Made by a program: the position numbers and the translations under genes
Source: Candidatus Sulfotelmatobacter sp.
GTDB taxonomy: Bacteria > Acidobacteriota > Terriglobia > Terriglobales > Acidobacteriaceae
Assembly: GCA_030039165.1 (NCBI GenBank)
Contig: JASHQM010000011.1
Location: 1-56,087, forward strand
Reading direction: 5' to 3'
Length of the DNA: 56,087 bases
The notes under the pieces: model-generated
Told to the model about the DNA's origin: nothing
The model's input: only the letters and a program-made list of their open reading frames with translations
The model's database searches: none
Part shown: in pieces, positions 17,295-24,044 of the stretch
Layout of the letters: the number at the start of each line of letters is the position of its first letter
How positions within the stretch are numbered: position 1 is the stretch's first letter

Positions 17295-17918
17295 ATGAAC
17301 TCCCATCGTATTCTGGACCTGCTCCGCGGGGCCCTTGTCAGCTACGGGTACTGTACCGTCGGGGTTGCGCTCCTTCTGGAGAACGCTGGTCTTCCCATGC
17401 CTGGGGAAACGGTTCTATTGCTGGCCAGCTTTCTCGCCTACTCCCAACACGACCTTCGCCTTTCCTGGATTATTATCGTGGCTATTGCTGCGGCGGCCAT
17501 CGGAGACAATCTCGGCTACGCCTTCGGCCAATACTGGGGTCGGCCGCTACTTGACCATTATCGTCATAGCCTCATTATTGGAGAAGCCGCCGTGCTGCGC
17601 GGCGAACAATTGTTTCAGCGTTACGGCGCCATTACCGTTCTATTTGCGCGATTCGTCTTTGCCCTGCGGGTGATCGCCGGACCGATGGCGGGAGTGCTAC
17701 GCATGCCATGGAAGAAATTTGTGGTGTTTAATCTGATGGGCGCTGCACTCTGGGTCATTTCGATTTCGCTGACGGGCTACTTCTTTGGCAATCAGTGGAA
17801 TCGGCTCACACTGTTAATCAAACGCCTCGACCTCATGATCGCCGTTGCCTTGCTCCTGGGTCTACTTCTTGCCTGGTGGCGCACTCGTAAAGGACGATTG
17901 TCGTTAAACGGTTCTTAG
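17295..17918 (+). CDS. DedA-family membrane protein
   Basis: A 207-residue DedA/SNARE-associated-type membrane protein. DedA proteins include undecaprenyl-phosphate or phospholipid flippases and support envelope homeostasis. Motifs visible: ENAGLPMPGETVLL near residue 30, GDNLGYAFGQYWGR near 75-88, and RFVFALRVIAGPMAGVLRMP near 118-137 with the re-entrant loop Arg and Pro. About five membrane segments are predicted. The gene starts at an ATG 147 bases from the divergent lptFG start, in keeping with the envelope theme. Confidence 0.9.
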   Translation: MNSHRILDLLRGALVSYGYCTVGVALLLENAGLPMPGETVLLLASFLAYSQHDLRLSWIIIVAIAAAAIGDNLGYAFGQYWGRPLLDHYRHSLIIGEAAVLRGEQLFQRYGAITVLFARFVFALRVIAGPMAGVLRMPWKKFVVFNLMGAALWVISISLTGYFFGNQWNRLTLLIKRLDLMIAVALLLGLLLAWWRTRKGRLSLNGS

Positions 17919-18097
17919 GGATCGCTCTGAAACTGCGGTCCCGACGGGCACCTCACAAGTCAACTTATGCACAGGAGAATTTTGCCCACGGGCGGATATA
18001 CTGTGCGGAAGTCGCGGGGAGTCAGTGAGCTCGGGAATCCGCGGCCAGGAATTCTTACCGGCGCTGTCCGCGCCGCAAATCGGACAAGGAGGAATGC

Positions 18098-18400
18098 ATG
18101 AAGCAGATTGGGTTCTTGACTCTGTTGATCGCGGCAATGTTGGTGTTTGCCATAGCCTTCCCAGTGGCTGCCGCTGGTCCAAAGACGGCAGCCGTTCCCG
18201 CCGTCGCAGCCGTGCCGGCACCTGCCGTGGCTCCCGTGCCGCCGCCGCATCCGCGTGTGGAGCACGCCCTCGAAGCATTACGCAGCGCCCGCGATCACAT
18301 GTCGCATGCCGAAGGCGAATTCCATGGCCATCGTGATGCAGCCATTCACCATATCGACGAGGCCATCAAGGAAGCAGAAATCTGCATGCGGGAACCGTAA
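18098..18400 (+). CDS. Small exported His-rich helical protein
   Basis: A 100-residue protein with a clean signal peptide (cleavage near AAAGPKT), an Ala/Pro/Val-rich spacer, and a C-terminal helix of about 45 residues. The helix has regularly spaced histidines and a motif ALRSARDHMSHAE followed by HGHRDAAIHHIDEAIKEAE. I recall similar acidobacterial and planctomycete proteins with an L-R-x-A-x-x-x-L-x-x-A...GHR...A-I-x-x-I-D pattern, all of unknown function. An AAGGAGG ribosome site precedes the ATG. Eight of the residues in the helix are His, so metal binding is possible but untested. A strong terminator follows directly. Confidence 0.75.
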   Translation: MKQIGFLTLLIAAMLVFAIAFPVAAAGPKTAAVPAVAAVPAPAVAPVPPPHPRVEHALEALRSARDHMSHAEGEFHGHRDAAIHHIDEAIKEAEICMREP

Positions 18401-18423
18401 CGTTTTCTACGGCTGTGAAACTG

Positions 18424-18449
18424 GCAGCGTCCGCGGACGCTGCTTTTTT
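18424..18449 (+). terminator. Rho-independent terminator
   Basis: A perfect 20-base palindrome (GCAGCGTCCG and its complement) at 18424-18443 is followed by six T residues. It lies 24 bases after the stop of the small exported protein and just before the stop of the convergent barrel gene. Confidence 0.85.
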
Positions 18450-18451
18450 AT

Positions 18452-19060
18452 TCACTTTCCCCAGCGGTATCCGATCGAAACCGCGCCGCGAAACACGTTG
18501 TCAGAGTTGAATCCCTGATTGTTCTGAATGTGGTAGTAGTGAACTTCGGGGCGCACGAAGAATCGGCGCCAGAATGGATAGCGCACGCCTAGCGCCAGGT
18601 CTTCCATGAAATGGTTGGCGCTCGTGTAGTTCACGCAGCCCGGAATCTCACATGGAGCGACCGGATAAAAGCGGTTGCTGGCGACTCCGATGCCGCCCAT
18701 GAGGTCCAGCCCCACTTTCTTGGTGATCTTCGTCTGATAGAGCCCGTTGACGTCGGTAAAAAAGGGACGGTAGGTTTCGTATCCGTAGTAATCGCCGCGG
18801 TTATACTTCCACGAACTCTCGACATTGAAGCCAACGCGGTGTCCGGCGGGAGTGTACTCGCCCTCAAGGCCAAAATAAATTCCGTGTCTCTCCTGCGGCG
18901 GCTGAAAGGTGGCAACATCGGTAAGAGCGGTGAGTGAATCGAGTTCGCCCCCGTTCACCATGATGTCGCCATGCTGGGCCAAGGCGAGCCGCGAAAGGGA
19001 CAATAGAGAAGCGCAGGTAAGCGAGAGCAGAGCGAATTTTCTCAATACTTGCCCCTTCAT
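18452..19060 (-). CDS. Outer-membrane beta-barrel-like protein (copy 1)
   Basis: A 202-residue exported protein with a signal peptide ending near ALAQHG. The mature part alternates short amphipathic strands and turns and ends in a typical barrel C-terminus (VSIGYRWGK). Shared motifs with the next gene: YETYRPFFTDVNGLYQ, KKVGLDLMGGIGV, two Cys in a C-x(4-6)-C loop, and FFVRPEVHYYH. The fold resembles small OmpA/OmpW-like porin domains. It is a tandem paralogue of the gene at 19210-19827. I chose the ATG at 19060 at the natural signal-peptide start, though no clear ribosome site precedes it. Confidence 0.75.
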   Translation of the reverse strand: MKGQVLRKFALLSLTCASLLSLSRLALAQHGDIMVNGGELDSLTALTDVATFQPPQERHGIYFGLEGEYTPAGHRVGFNVESSWKYNRGDYYGYETYRPFFTDVNGLYQTKITKKVGLDLMGGIGVASNRFYPVAPCEIPGCVNYTSANHFMEDLALGVRYPFWRRFFVRPEVHYYHIQNNQGFNSDNVFRGAVSIGYRWGK

Positions 19061-19209
19061 CGATGGTGAGATGTGTGGAATACGGCGCTGGGTCGCCTCT
19101 GTCAGAATGAATTGCAAAAAACGATGTGCGAAAAAAACCGGACAGCGGGATCACCCGTGTCCGGGAATCGATTCAACAATATCAGATTTGTGCAGCAAGC
19201 GCCCCCCGA

Positions 19210-19827
19210 TTAATCGCCACCGATGGTGTAGCCGATCGAGCCGCTCGCGCGAAACAGGTTGTTGGAGGTGAACCCGCCCGTATTGGGATCGTTATTGCCG
19301 TCGACATGATAGTAGTGAAACTCCGGACGCACGAAGAAATGGTGCCAGAAGTAGTAGCGGATGCCGGCTCCAAGGTGCTGCATGAAGTGATCCTGGCTGT
19401 TGTAGTTGATGCAGCCGGAAAAGTAGCTGCACGAGGTCGCATAGGGAACGTAGAAGCGGGTGGCGTCAATCCCGATGCCGCCAGATAGGTCGAGCCCAAC
19501 CTTTTTGCTCAAATGAGGTTGATACAGCGCGTTAAAGTCGGTCAGGATCGGCCTGTACGTTTCATAGCTGAAATAGCTGGCCTGGCTGGCCCTCCACGAA
19601 GTTTCCACCATGAACCCAAGATGGTGTTTGAATCCGGCAACGTCTCCACCCAGATTAAGATACGTACCGCCTTTTTCCGCGAGGTTACCCAGCGCCAGTT
19701 CGTTGGTACTAGGCGAAGGCGACATCAGCGTGCCACCGCCGAACCAGATGTCCCCTTGTTGTGCGAAGGCGAAGTTGGCCAGCAAGAAAAACACAAAAAC
19801 ACACGCGAGGAGCGTTAGCTTTCTCAA
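19210..19827 (-). CDS. Outer-membrane beta-barrel-like protein (copy 2)
   Basis: A 205-residue exported barrel-like protein, paralogous to the gene just downstream. It shares QQGDI after the signal peptide, YETYRPILTDFNALYQ, KKVGLDLSGGIGI, FFVRPEFHYYH and a final SIGY strand. No ATG exists near the signal peptide. A perfect AGGAGG at 19834-19839 sits six bases before TTG 19827, which I take as the start. The family is probably a surface barrel of unknown cargo. A gap of about 150 bases between the copies suggests separate promoters or an ancient tandem duplication. Confidence 0.75.
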   Translation of the reverse strand: MRKLTLLACVFVFFLLANFAFAQQGDIWFGGGTLMSPSPSTNELALGNLAEKGGTYLNLGGDVAGFKHHLGFMVETSWRASQASYFSYETYRPILTDFNALYQPHLSKKVGLDLSGGIGIDATRFYVPYATSCSYFSGCINYNSQDHFMQHLGAGIRYYFWHHFFVRPEFHYYHVDGNNDPNTGGFTSNNLFRASGSIGYTIGGD

Positions 19828-20114
19828 GAGAAACCTCCTGTCAGTTTCTGCCGCACAGGCATTTAAGATGCGCCTGCACAATCTCCAGATGCTAGTAAAG
19901 GTGACTGAACATACATCATAATTTCAGTTTGCGCCAAGATTCAACTTCCCTAGCTTCGTAAACAAACCTCAACCCATCCAGCTTGCAGCTTTAATCAAAC
20001 CCAGCGTACAGCTACAAGTTGCGCACTCTCTCAGAAAAGAGACGCTCCGCGAAGATAGGGATGGCGCGACTTCCCTCGTCTCTGGCGAGGTTTCTCGGTC
20101 GCCAAGCTTTCGGT

Positions 20115-20528
20115 TCATTTTAGTTTTCCACCCGCGCCGCCGCGTATGTGATCCAAAGCGATGGGGCCGCCTCCCAGAAAGATCAAAGCGAACCCCAGCG
20201 CAGCCAGGACGAGCGGAAATTCGTAGCCCTTATCTCCGATCAGACCGTTATGCCAATTCACCTTCCAGATGGCGACAGCCATATCGACACAAATCGCGAA
20301 GGCGGCTAATCGGGTAAACAGGCCCAGCAGAACCAGCAAGCCGCCGAAGAATTCGGCAAAGGAGGAGAGATAACCCATCCACGCAGGCAGTCCAAGGCTG
20401 GCCACGAATTGGGCGTAATGGTGCAGTCCACCGAAAACTTTGTGATATCCGTGGGCAACCATGATCGCGCCCAGCGCCAGGCGCATGACGAGCAGAGCAA
20501 GAGGTTGAAGCCGATCGAGGTAGCGCAA
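20115..20528 (-). CDS. DoxX-family membrane protein
   Basis: A 137-residue DoxX-like protein with four membrane segments. The family motif is visible as LALGAIMVAHGYHKVFGGL near the N-terminus, then GLPAWMGYLSSFAEFFGGLLVLLG and GKGYEFPLVL-type loops. DoxX proteins are linked to redox and membrane functions, but the exact activity is unknown. The start is a TTG at 20528 preceded by GGAGG (20536-20540); the reading frame is open further upstream, but that part lacks hydrophobic or family sequence. The length fits the family. Confidence 0.85.
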   Translation of the reverse strand: MRYLDRLQPLALLVMRLALGAIMVAHGYHKVFGGLHHYAQFVASLGLPAWMGYLSSFAEFFGGLLVLLGLFTRLAAFAICVDMAVAIWKVNWHNGLIGDKGYEFPLVLAALGFALIFLGGGPIALDHIRGGAGGKLK

Positions 20529-20849
20529 GCGAGTTCCTCCGGCGAAGCAGGATAGATTATCGCAACCGGAGCGGCATCGATGGAACGAAAAAGGCGGATG
20601 ATGTGCAAGGGTTGCCGCTAGGGGCAGTGAGTACATTCTTCGTCACACCAAAGTGAGGGCACTCATCAGGCATTGCACTACAGCCCAACTTCTGGTAACG
20701 TTTTGTCGCCTCAGCCACACAACTTTCGCAACATTGAGTGCAGGCGCGGGTTGTGTATGGCAGGCGTTCCCCCGGCCGAAATATTTGAGCTTTGTGCAAG
20801 TTGAGATTGCTCGACAGCCTCATCCCTGGGGCGGGTGTAAGGAGGCTCG
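20529..20849. other. Intergenic region between doxX-like and aromatic-rich protein genes
   Basis: No convincing gene or RNA is seen. Long open frames here continue into the coding region of the next gene in other phases and are discounted. The region must hold two divergent promoters, but I could not identify clear -35/-10 pairs. Confidence 0.35.
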
Positions 20850-20912
20850 ATGCGAGAAACAAGAGTTGGGAACTGGGTTACAAGCTTTGATGGATTCAGG
20901 GAGGCGGTATGA
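20850..20912 (+). CDS. 20-codon leader reading frame
   Basis: A short frame MRETRVGNWVTSFDGFREAV starts at ATG 20850, four bases after a strong AAGGAGG (20839-20845). Its TGA (20910-20912) overlaps the ATG of the next gene (20909) as ATGA. The peptide has no known family. The strong ribosome site and exact stop-start overlap suggest translational coupling or a regulatory leader. A chance frame cannot be excluded. Confidence 0.35.
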   Translation: MRETRVGNWVTSFDGFREAV

Positions 20913-22546
20913 ATCTCGAGTTGAAGAATGTACGAATACTGCAACGATGCGCGGTCTCGCTCTTGCTGGTGGTTCCCGTGCTGGCCTGGGGACAGCAGCA
21001 CAAAACGACGGGTGGCAGTTCGGCTCCGCACCAGAGCGCGCCATCGCACACTAGTTCGCAGCACTCGTCTGCGCCGTCGCATAGCTCAACGCCAAGTCAT
21101 AGTACGGCACCATCGCACTCCACTACCGGTAGCCGGCCCAGCTCAACGTCCCATGCCAATACGAGCCGCCCGGCGACGACAAACCGGCCCTCTTCTCCGA
21201 GTACGCACGCGAACACAATGGGCCGGACGAACACTTCTGCTTCTCACGCGAACACAACGAGCCGCCCGAACACCGCAGGTCGCAGCACCCCATCAGCAAG
21301 CCGGCCTACGGCCAACGCTCGGCCGGGTGGTGCAGCTCCAAGCCGCACTCCTCCCGGCCGCACGGTTTCGCTGCGCGGTGGTGGTACCGCGAGCATCCGT
21401 CCCAACGGGCAGATTCGGTCCATTAGCCGCAATGGAATGACAATCAACCGGGGCGTGGGCGGCAGCCGGACGGTGGTAAGCGTACACAACGGGGCAACCA
21501 TCGTCTCTTCCGGACATGGCGGCTACGTGCAACGCGCTTATGTGGTCCGCGGCGGGCATACCTTTGTCTCCCGCACGTATGTCGTGGGTGGCGTGGTTCA
21601 CGTCGGCGTTTATCGCTCGTACTTTTGGGGGGGACATCCTTACTACGGCTGGCATCCGGGCTTTTTCTTCCATCCCGGATTTTATGGCTGGGCCTGGCAT
21701 CCCTGGGGTGCCCCGGTTTATTGGGGTGTAGGCCTGTGGGGATGGGGCGGGCCATGGTGGGGCTATTACTCGGGCTGGTGGAATCCTTATCCGTACTATG
21801 CTGCTCCGGCCTTCTGGCTGACGGATTACCTGATCTCTTCCCAATTGCAGGCGGCCTATGCGGCGCGACAGGAAGAGCAAGCCGATGAGGTCGCAGCCGA
21901 TGCCCAGGCCAGCGCCTCCAGCGGCGGCGATCCGCAGCCCGCTGCGTCCGGTGGGGTGACCCTGACTCCCGAGGTGAAGGAAGCCATCGCCGAGGAAGTG
22001 AAGGCTCAGATCCAGGCTCAACAGGCGCAGGCGCAGCAAGATGGTGGCAGCGCTCCGGCGCCGGCTGCAGCGACCGCCAGCGACAGCGCGCAGGCTCCTC
22101 CGGCGCTGGATCCCGCACAACGCACCTTCGTCGTCAATACGCCCATTACAGGCGTAGCGGCCAATGGCCAGGAGTGCGGACTGTCGGGTGGCGATGTGGT
22201 CACGCGCCTTACCGATACTCCAGACTCCAACCAGATGGTGAACGCCAGCGTCTCTGCCAGCAAGAAAGGCGAATGCGGCGCTGGACAAACCGTGGCGGTG
22301 AAAGTGGATGACTTGCAGGAAATGTACAACCACTTCCAGGAGCAGTTGCAGAACGGGATGAGTGCGATGGCAAAGAAGCAGGGAACCAACGGCATGCCGA
22401 CCGCGCCTGATACGGGCACGACCGCTTCCGATGTGCCGCCGCCGAAGCCGGATCCGAGCGCGGCACAGGACCTGCAGCAGCAGCAGCAGCAAGCCGATCA
22501 GACTGAACAGCAAGTCAAGCAGGAGACGGCACAAAGCGGCCAATAG
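20909..22546 (+). CDS. Exported low-complexity, aromatic-rich protein
   Basis: A 545-residue exported protein. A signal peptide (cleavage near AWGQQ) leads to about 110 residues of Ser/Thr/His/Asn/Pro repeats. A conserved block at about 150-230 contains SLRGGGTASIRPNGQIRSI and VRGGHTFVSRTYVVGGV. Residues about 232-298 are extremely rich in Trp, Tyr, Gly, Phe and Pro. The C-terminal half has an Ala/Gln-rich helix, then a small domain around VNTPITGVAANGQECGLSGG with a Cys pair, then a Gln-rich tail. I recall acidobacterial proteins with the same conserved block and a variable aromatic stretch; their function is unknown. Likely envelope associated. A GGGAGGCGG site precedes the ATG. Confidence 0.8.
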   Translation: MNLELKNVRILQRCAVSLLLVVPVLAWGQQHKTTGGSSAPHQSAPSHTSSQHSSAPSHSSTPSHSTAPSHSTTGSRPSSTSHANTSRPATTNRPSSPSTHANTMGRTNTSASHANTTSRPNTAGRSTPSASRPTANARPGGAAPSRTPPGRTVSLRGGGTASIRPNGQIRSISRNGMTINRGVGGSRTVVSVHNGATIVSSGHGGYVQRAYVVRGGHTFVSRTYVVGGVVHVGVYRSYFWGGHPYYGWHPGFFFHPGFYGWAWHPWGAPVYWGVGLWGWGGPWWGYYSGWWNPYPYYAAPAFWLTDYLISSQLQAAYAARQEEQADEVAADAQASASSGGDPQPAASGGVTLTPEVKEAIAEEVKAQIQAQQAQAQQDGGSAPAPAAATASDSAQAPPALDPAQRTFVVNTPITGVAANGQECGLSGGDVVTRLTDTPDSNQMVNASVSASKKGECGAGQTVAVKVDDLQEMYNHFQEQLQNGMSAMAKKQGTNGMPTAPDTGTTASDVPPPKPDPSAAQDLQQQQQQADQTEQQVKQETAQSGQ

Positions 22547-22609
22547 GACATCGCAGGAGGGCGAAGCAGTCTGATCGCCCTCGCGAGGTTCTTCAACCAT
22601 CCATCTGCA

Positions 22610-22638
22610 GGGAGCGCCTTGAACCGGCGCTCCCTTTT
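22610..22638 (+). terminator. Rho-independent terminator
   Basis: Nine-base inverted repeat GGGAGCGCC / GGCGCTCCC (22610-22618 and 22626-22634) with a seven-base loop, followed by TTTT. It ends the transcript of the aromatic-rich protein gene. Confidence 0.75.
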
Positions 22639-22687
22639 CCGCAGTGATCGGACTCTAAGATTTGTCTCACGGATTGTTTTGAAAGGG

Positions 22688-22739
22688 CGCGGCTTCCAGC
22701 CGCGTCGCCTGAACCAGAAAAATCAGGGGCTTTAGCCCT
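22688..22739. repeat. Intergenic GGCT/AGCC hairpin pair
   Basis: Two small hairpins: CGCGGCT-tcc-AGCCGCG (22688-22704) and AGGGGCT-tt-AGCCCT (22725-22739). They belong to a hairpin family that recurs at 26462, 45885-45960 and 48223. No T-tract follows, so these look like repeats and not terminators. Confidence 0.55.
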
Positions 22740-22815
22740 CGATGAGACGGAATGTAGCCTCGTTTCCTTTTCGTAGCGTTTGGTTGAGTAGAATTTTTTC
22801 GGGAGGCGCTCACCA

Positions 22816-23646
22816 ATGTCACACCGATTCCGCTATTTCACTCCGGCGATCCTCGTAGCCGCCGCGGCAGTTTTCGCCGGCGCACAGGCGCCCACGCTTC
22901 AGGAGCAGCTGACCGCGCAATACAAGTTCGTCAAAATGGGCTCTGATACCGGCGGCTACTCCGTTGTCGAAAAGGGCACGCTGTTGAAGATCGAAAAGGG
23001 CGGCATCCTCGGCGTGCCGTATTCCGACCAGAGCATTCTTTCGACCAAGTACGAAAACGGGCAGGTGCACTCTCCGAATACCACGGTTTCCAAGGGCCTT
23101 GGTTTTGCCATGAAAAAGTTCGGTAAGGAGCAGACTACGCATCTGATGGCGGTCGGCGACAAAGTCTATCCAACGAAGATCGAAGTAAACGAGGCCAAGG
23201 ACATGATCACCATCGGCATTGTTGCCTGCGACACCTGCAACAAAACCGATCCGCCCACCTACATGAAAGCGAATGTGGTGTTTCAGTTTGCTAAAGGATC
23301 TTTGGCGTCTGGCAATGCCGGACAGGTGGAAGATACCATCGGCCAACTGCTCTCCATCAGCGGCGACGATTCTCAGCAGGCCGGTGATCAGGGAGGCCAG
23401 CCGCAACAGGCCGCCGATCAGGGAAATCAGCAGCCGGCAGCGCAAGATCAACCGGCCGCGCAGGATCAACAGCCGCAGCAGGCGCAAGCCGAACCGGCAA
23501 GCATCGACAAGGGCATGACTCCTGACCAGGTCGAGGCTGCCCTCGGCAAACCGGACAAGAAAGTCAACCTAGGAGCGAAGATGATTTATTACTACAAGGA
23601 CATGAAAGTCATCTTCATGAGCGGCAAAGTGAGCGATGTGCAGTAG
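22816..23646 (+). CDS. Exported protein with Gln-rich linker and SmpA/OmlA-like tail
   Basis: A 276-residue exported protein. After a signal peptide (cleavage near AGAQA) there is a conserved N-terminal domain of about 170 residues with LTAQYKFVKMGSD at its start and a CDTC motif near 138. A linker of about 45 residues built of Gln, Ala, Asp and Pro repeats follows. The last 45 residues match the SmpA/OmlA (BamE-like) signature: KGMTPDQVEAALGKPDKK and then YYYKDMKVIFMSGKV. Such modules occur in outer-membrane lipoproteins, but here there is no lipobox. A GGGAGGCG ribosome site precedes the ATG. No specific function assigned. Confidence 0.78.
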   Translation: MSHRFRYFTPAILVAAAAVFAGAQAPTLQEQLTAQYKFVKMGSDTGGYSVVEKGTLLKIEKGGILGVPYSDQSILSTKYENGQVHSPNTTVSKGLGFAMKKFGKEQTTHLMAVGDKVYPTKIEVNEAKDMITIGIVACDTCNKTDPPTYMKANVVFQFAKGSLASGNAGQVEDTIGQLLSISGDDSQQAGDQGGQPQQAADQGNQQPAAQDQPAAQDQQPQQAQAEPASIDKGMTPDQVEAALGKPDKKVNLGAKMIYYYKDMKVIFMSGKVSDVQ

Positions 23647-24044
23647 CGTTTTGCGATTCCAAGATCTGGGCCGCGGATCTTCGCGGACTGCGATTTTTGG
23701 CCACTCGACGGCCGAAAACGTTCAGTTTGAATGCGGATCGTGGCAGGAAATCATGATCTGCAGGCTGTGAAGATCTTGTAAGTCATTTGTTTTCAGTGGA
23801 AAGTTTACTAGTTAAATACTCCTCCCCTCTCCCCTTTCTCTCTTTCCCTCCCCCACCCCCCTGGTGGACTCAGCGACATACGCAAGGAACAGCATGCAGG
23901 CTCCGCAGCCCAAAAGACTTATTGGTACTTATCGTAACGTAAAGGACATCTCCTGGCTCAAACCGGCGAGGGAATATGAATCCTTCGGCCCACTGGTGAA
24001 ACCGCGGGCCGTCAGGATAACGCGGCCTGTTGGGACGCGTCGAT
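23647..24044. other. Intergenic region between convergent genes
   Basis: No gene is called. It contains a short hairpin near 23657-23680 (AAGATC...GATCTT), a polypyrimidine run at 23819-23862, and an open frame from 23864 that runs into the convergent gene's 3' end and lacks a start signal or family. Confidence 0.4.
23819..23862 (+). repeat. Polypyrimidine tract
   Basis: Of 44 consecutive bases all but one are C or T, starting CTCCTCCCCTCTCCCC. It is placed between two convergent genes. Such tracts can form triplex (H-) DNA and can stall polymerases, but here there is no direct evidence. Confidence 0.8.

Noticed and set aside
21293..22600. 435-residue minus-strand frame
   Set aside because: Antisense of the aromatic-rich exported protein; composition is the mirror of its low-complexity coding sequence.
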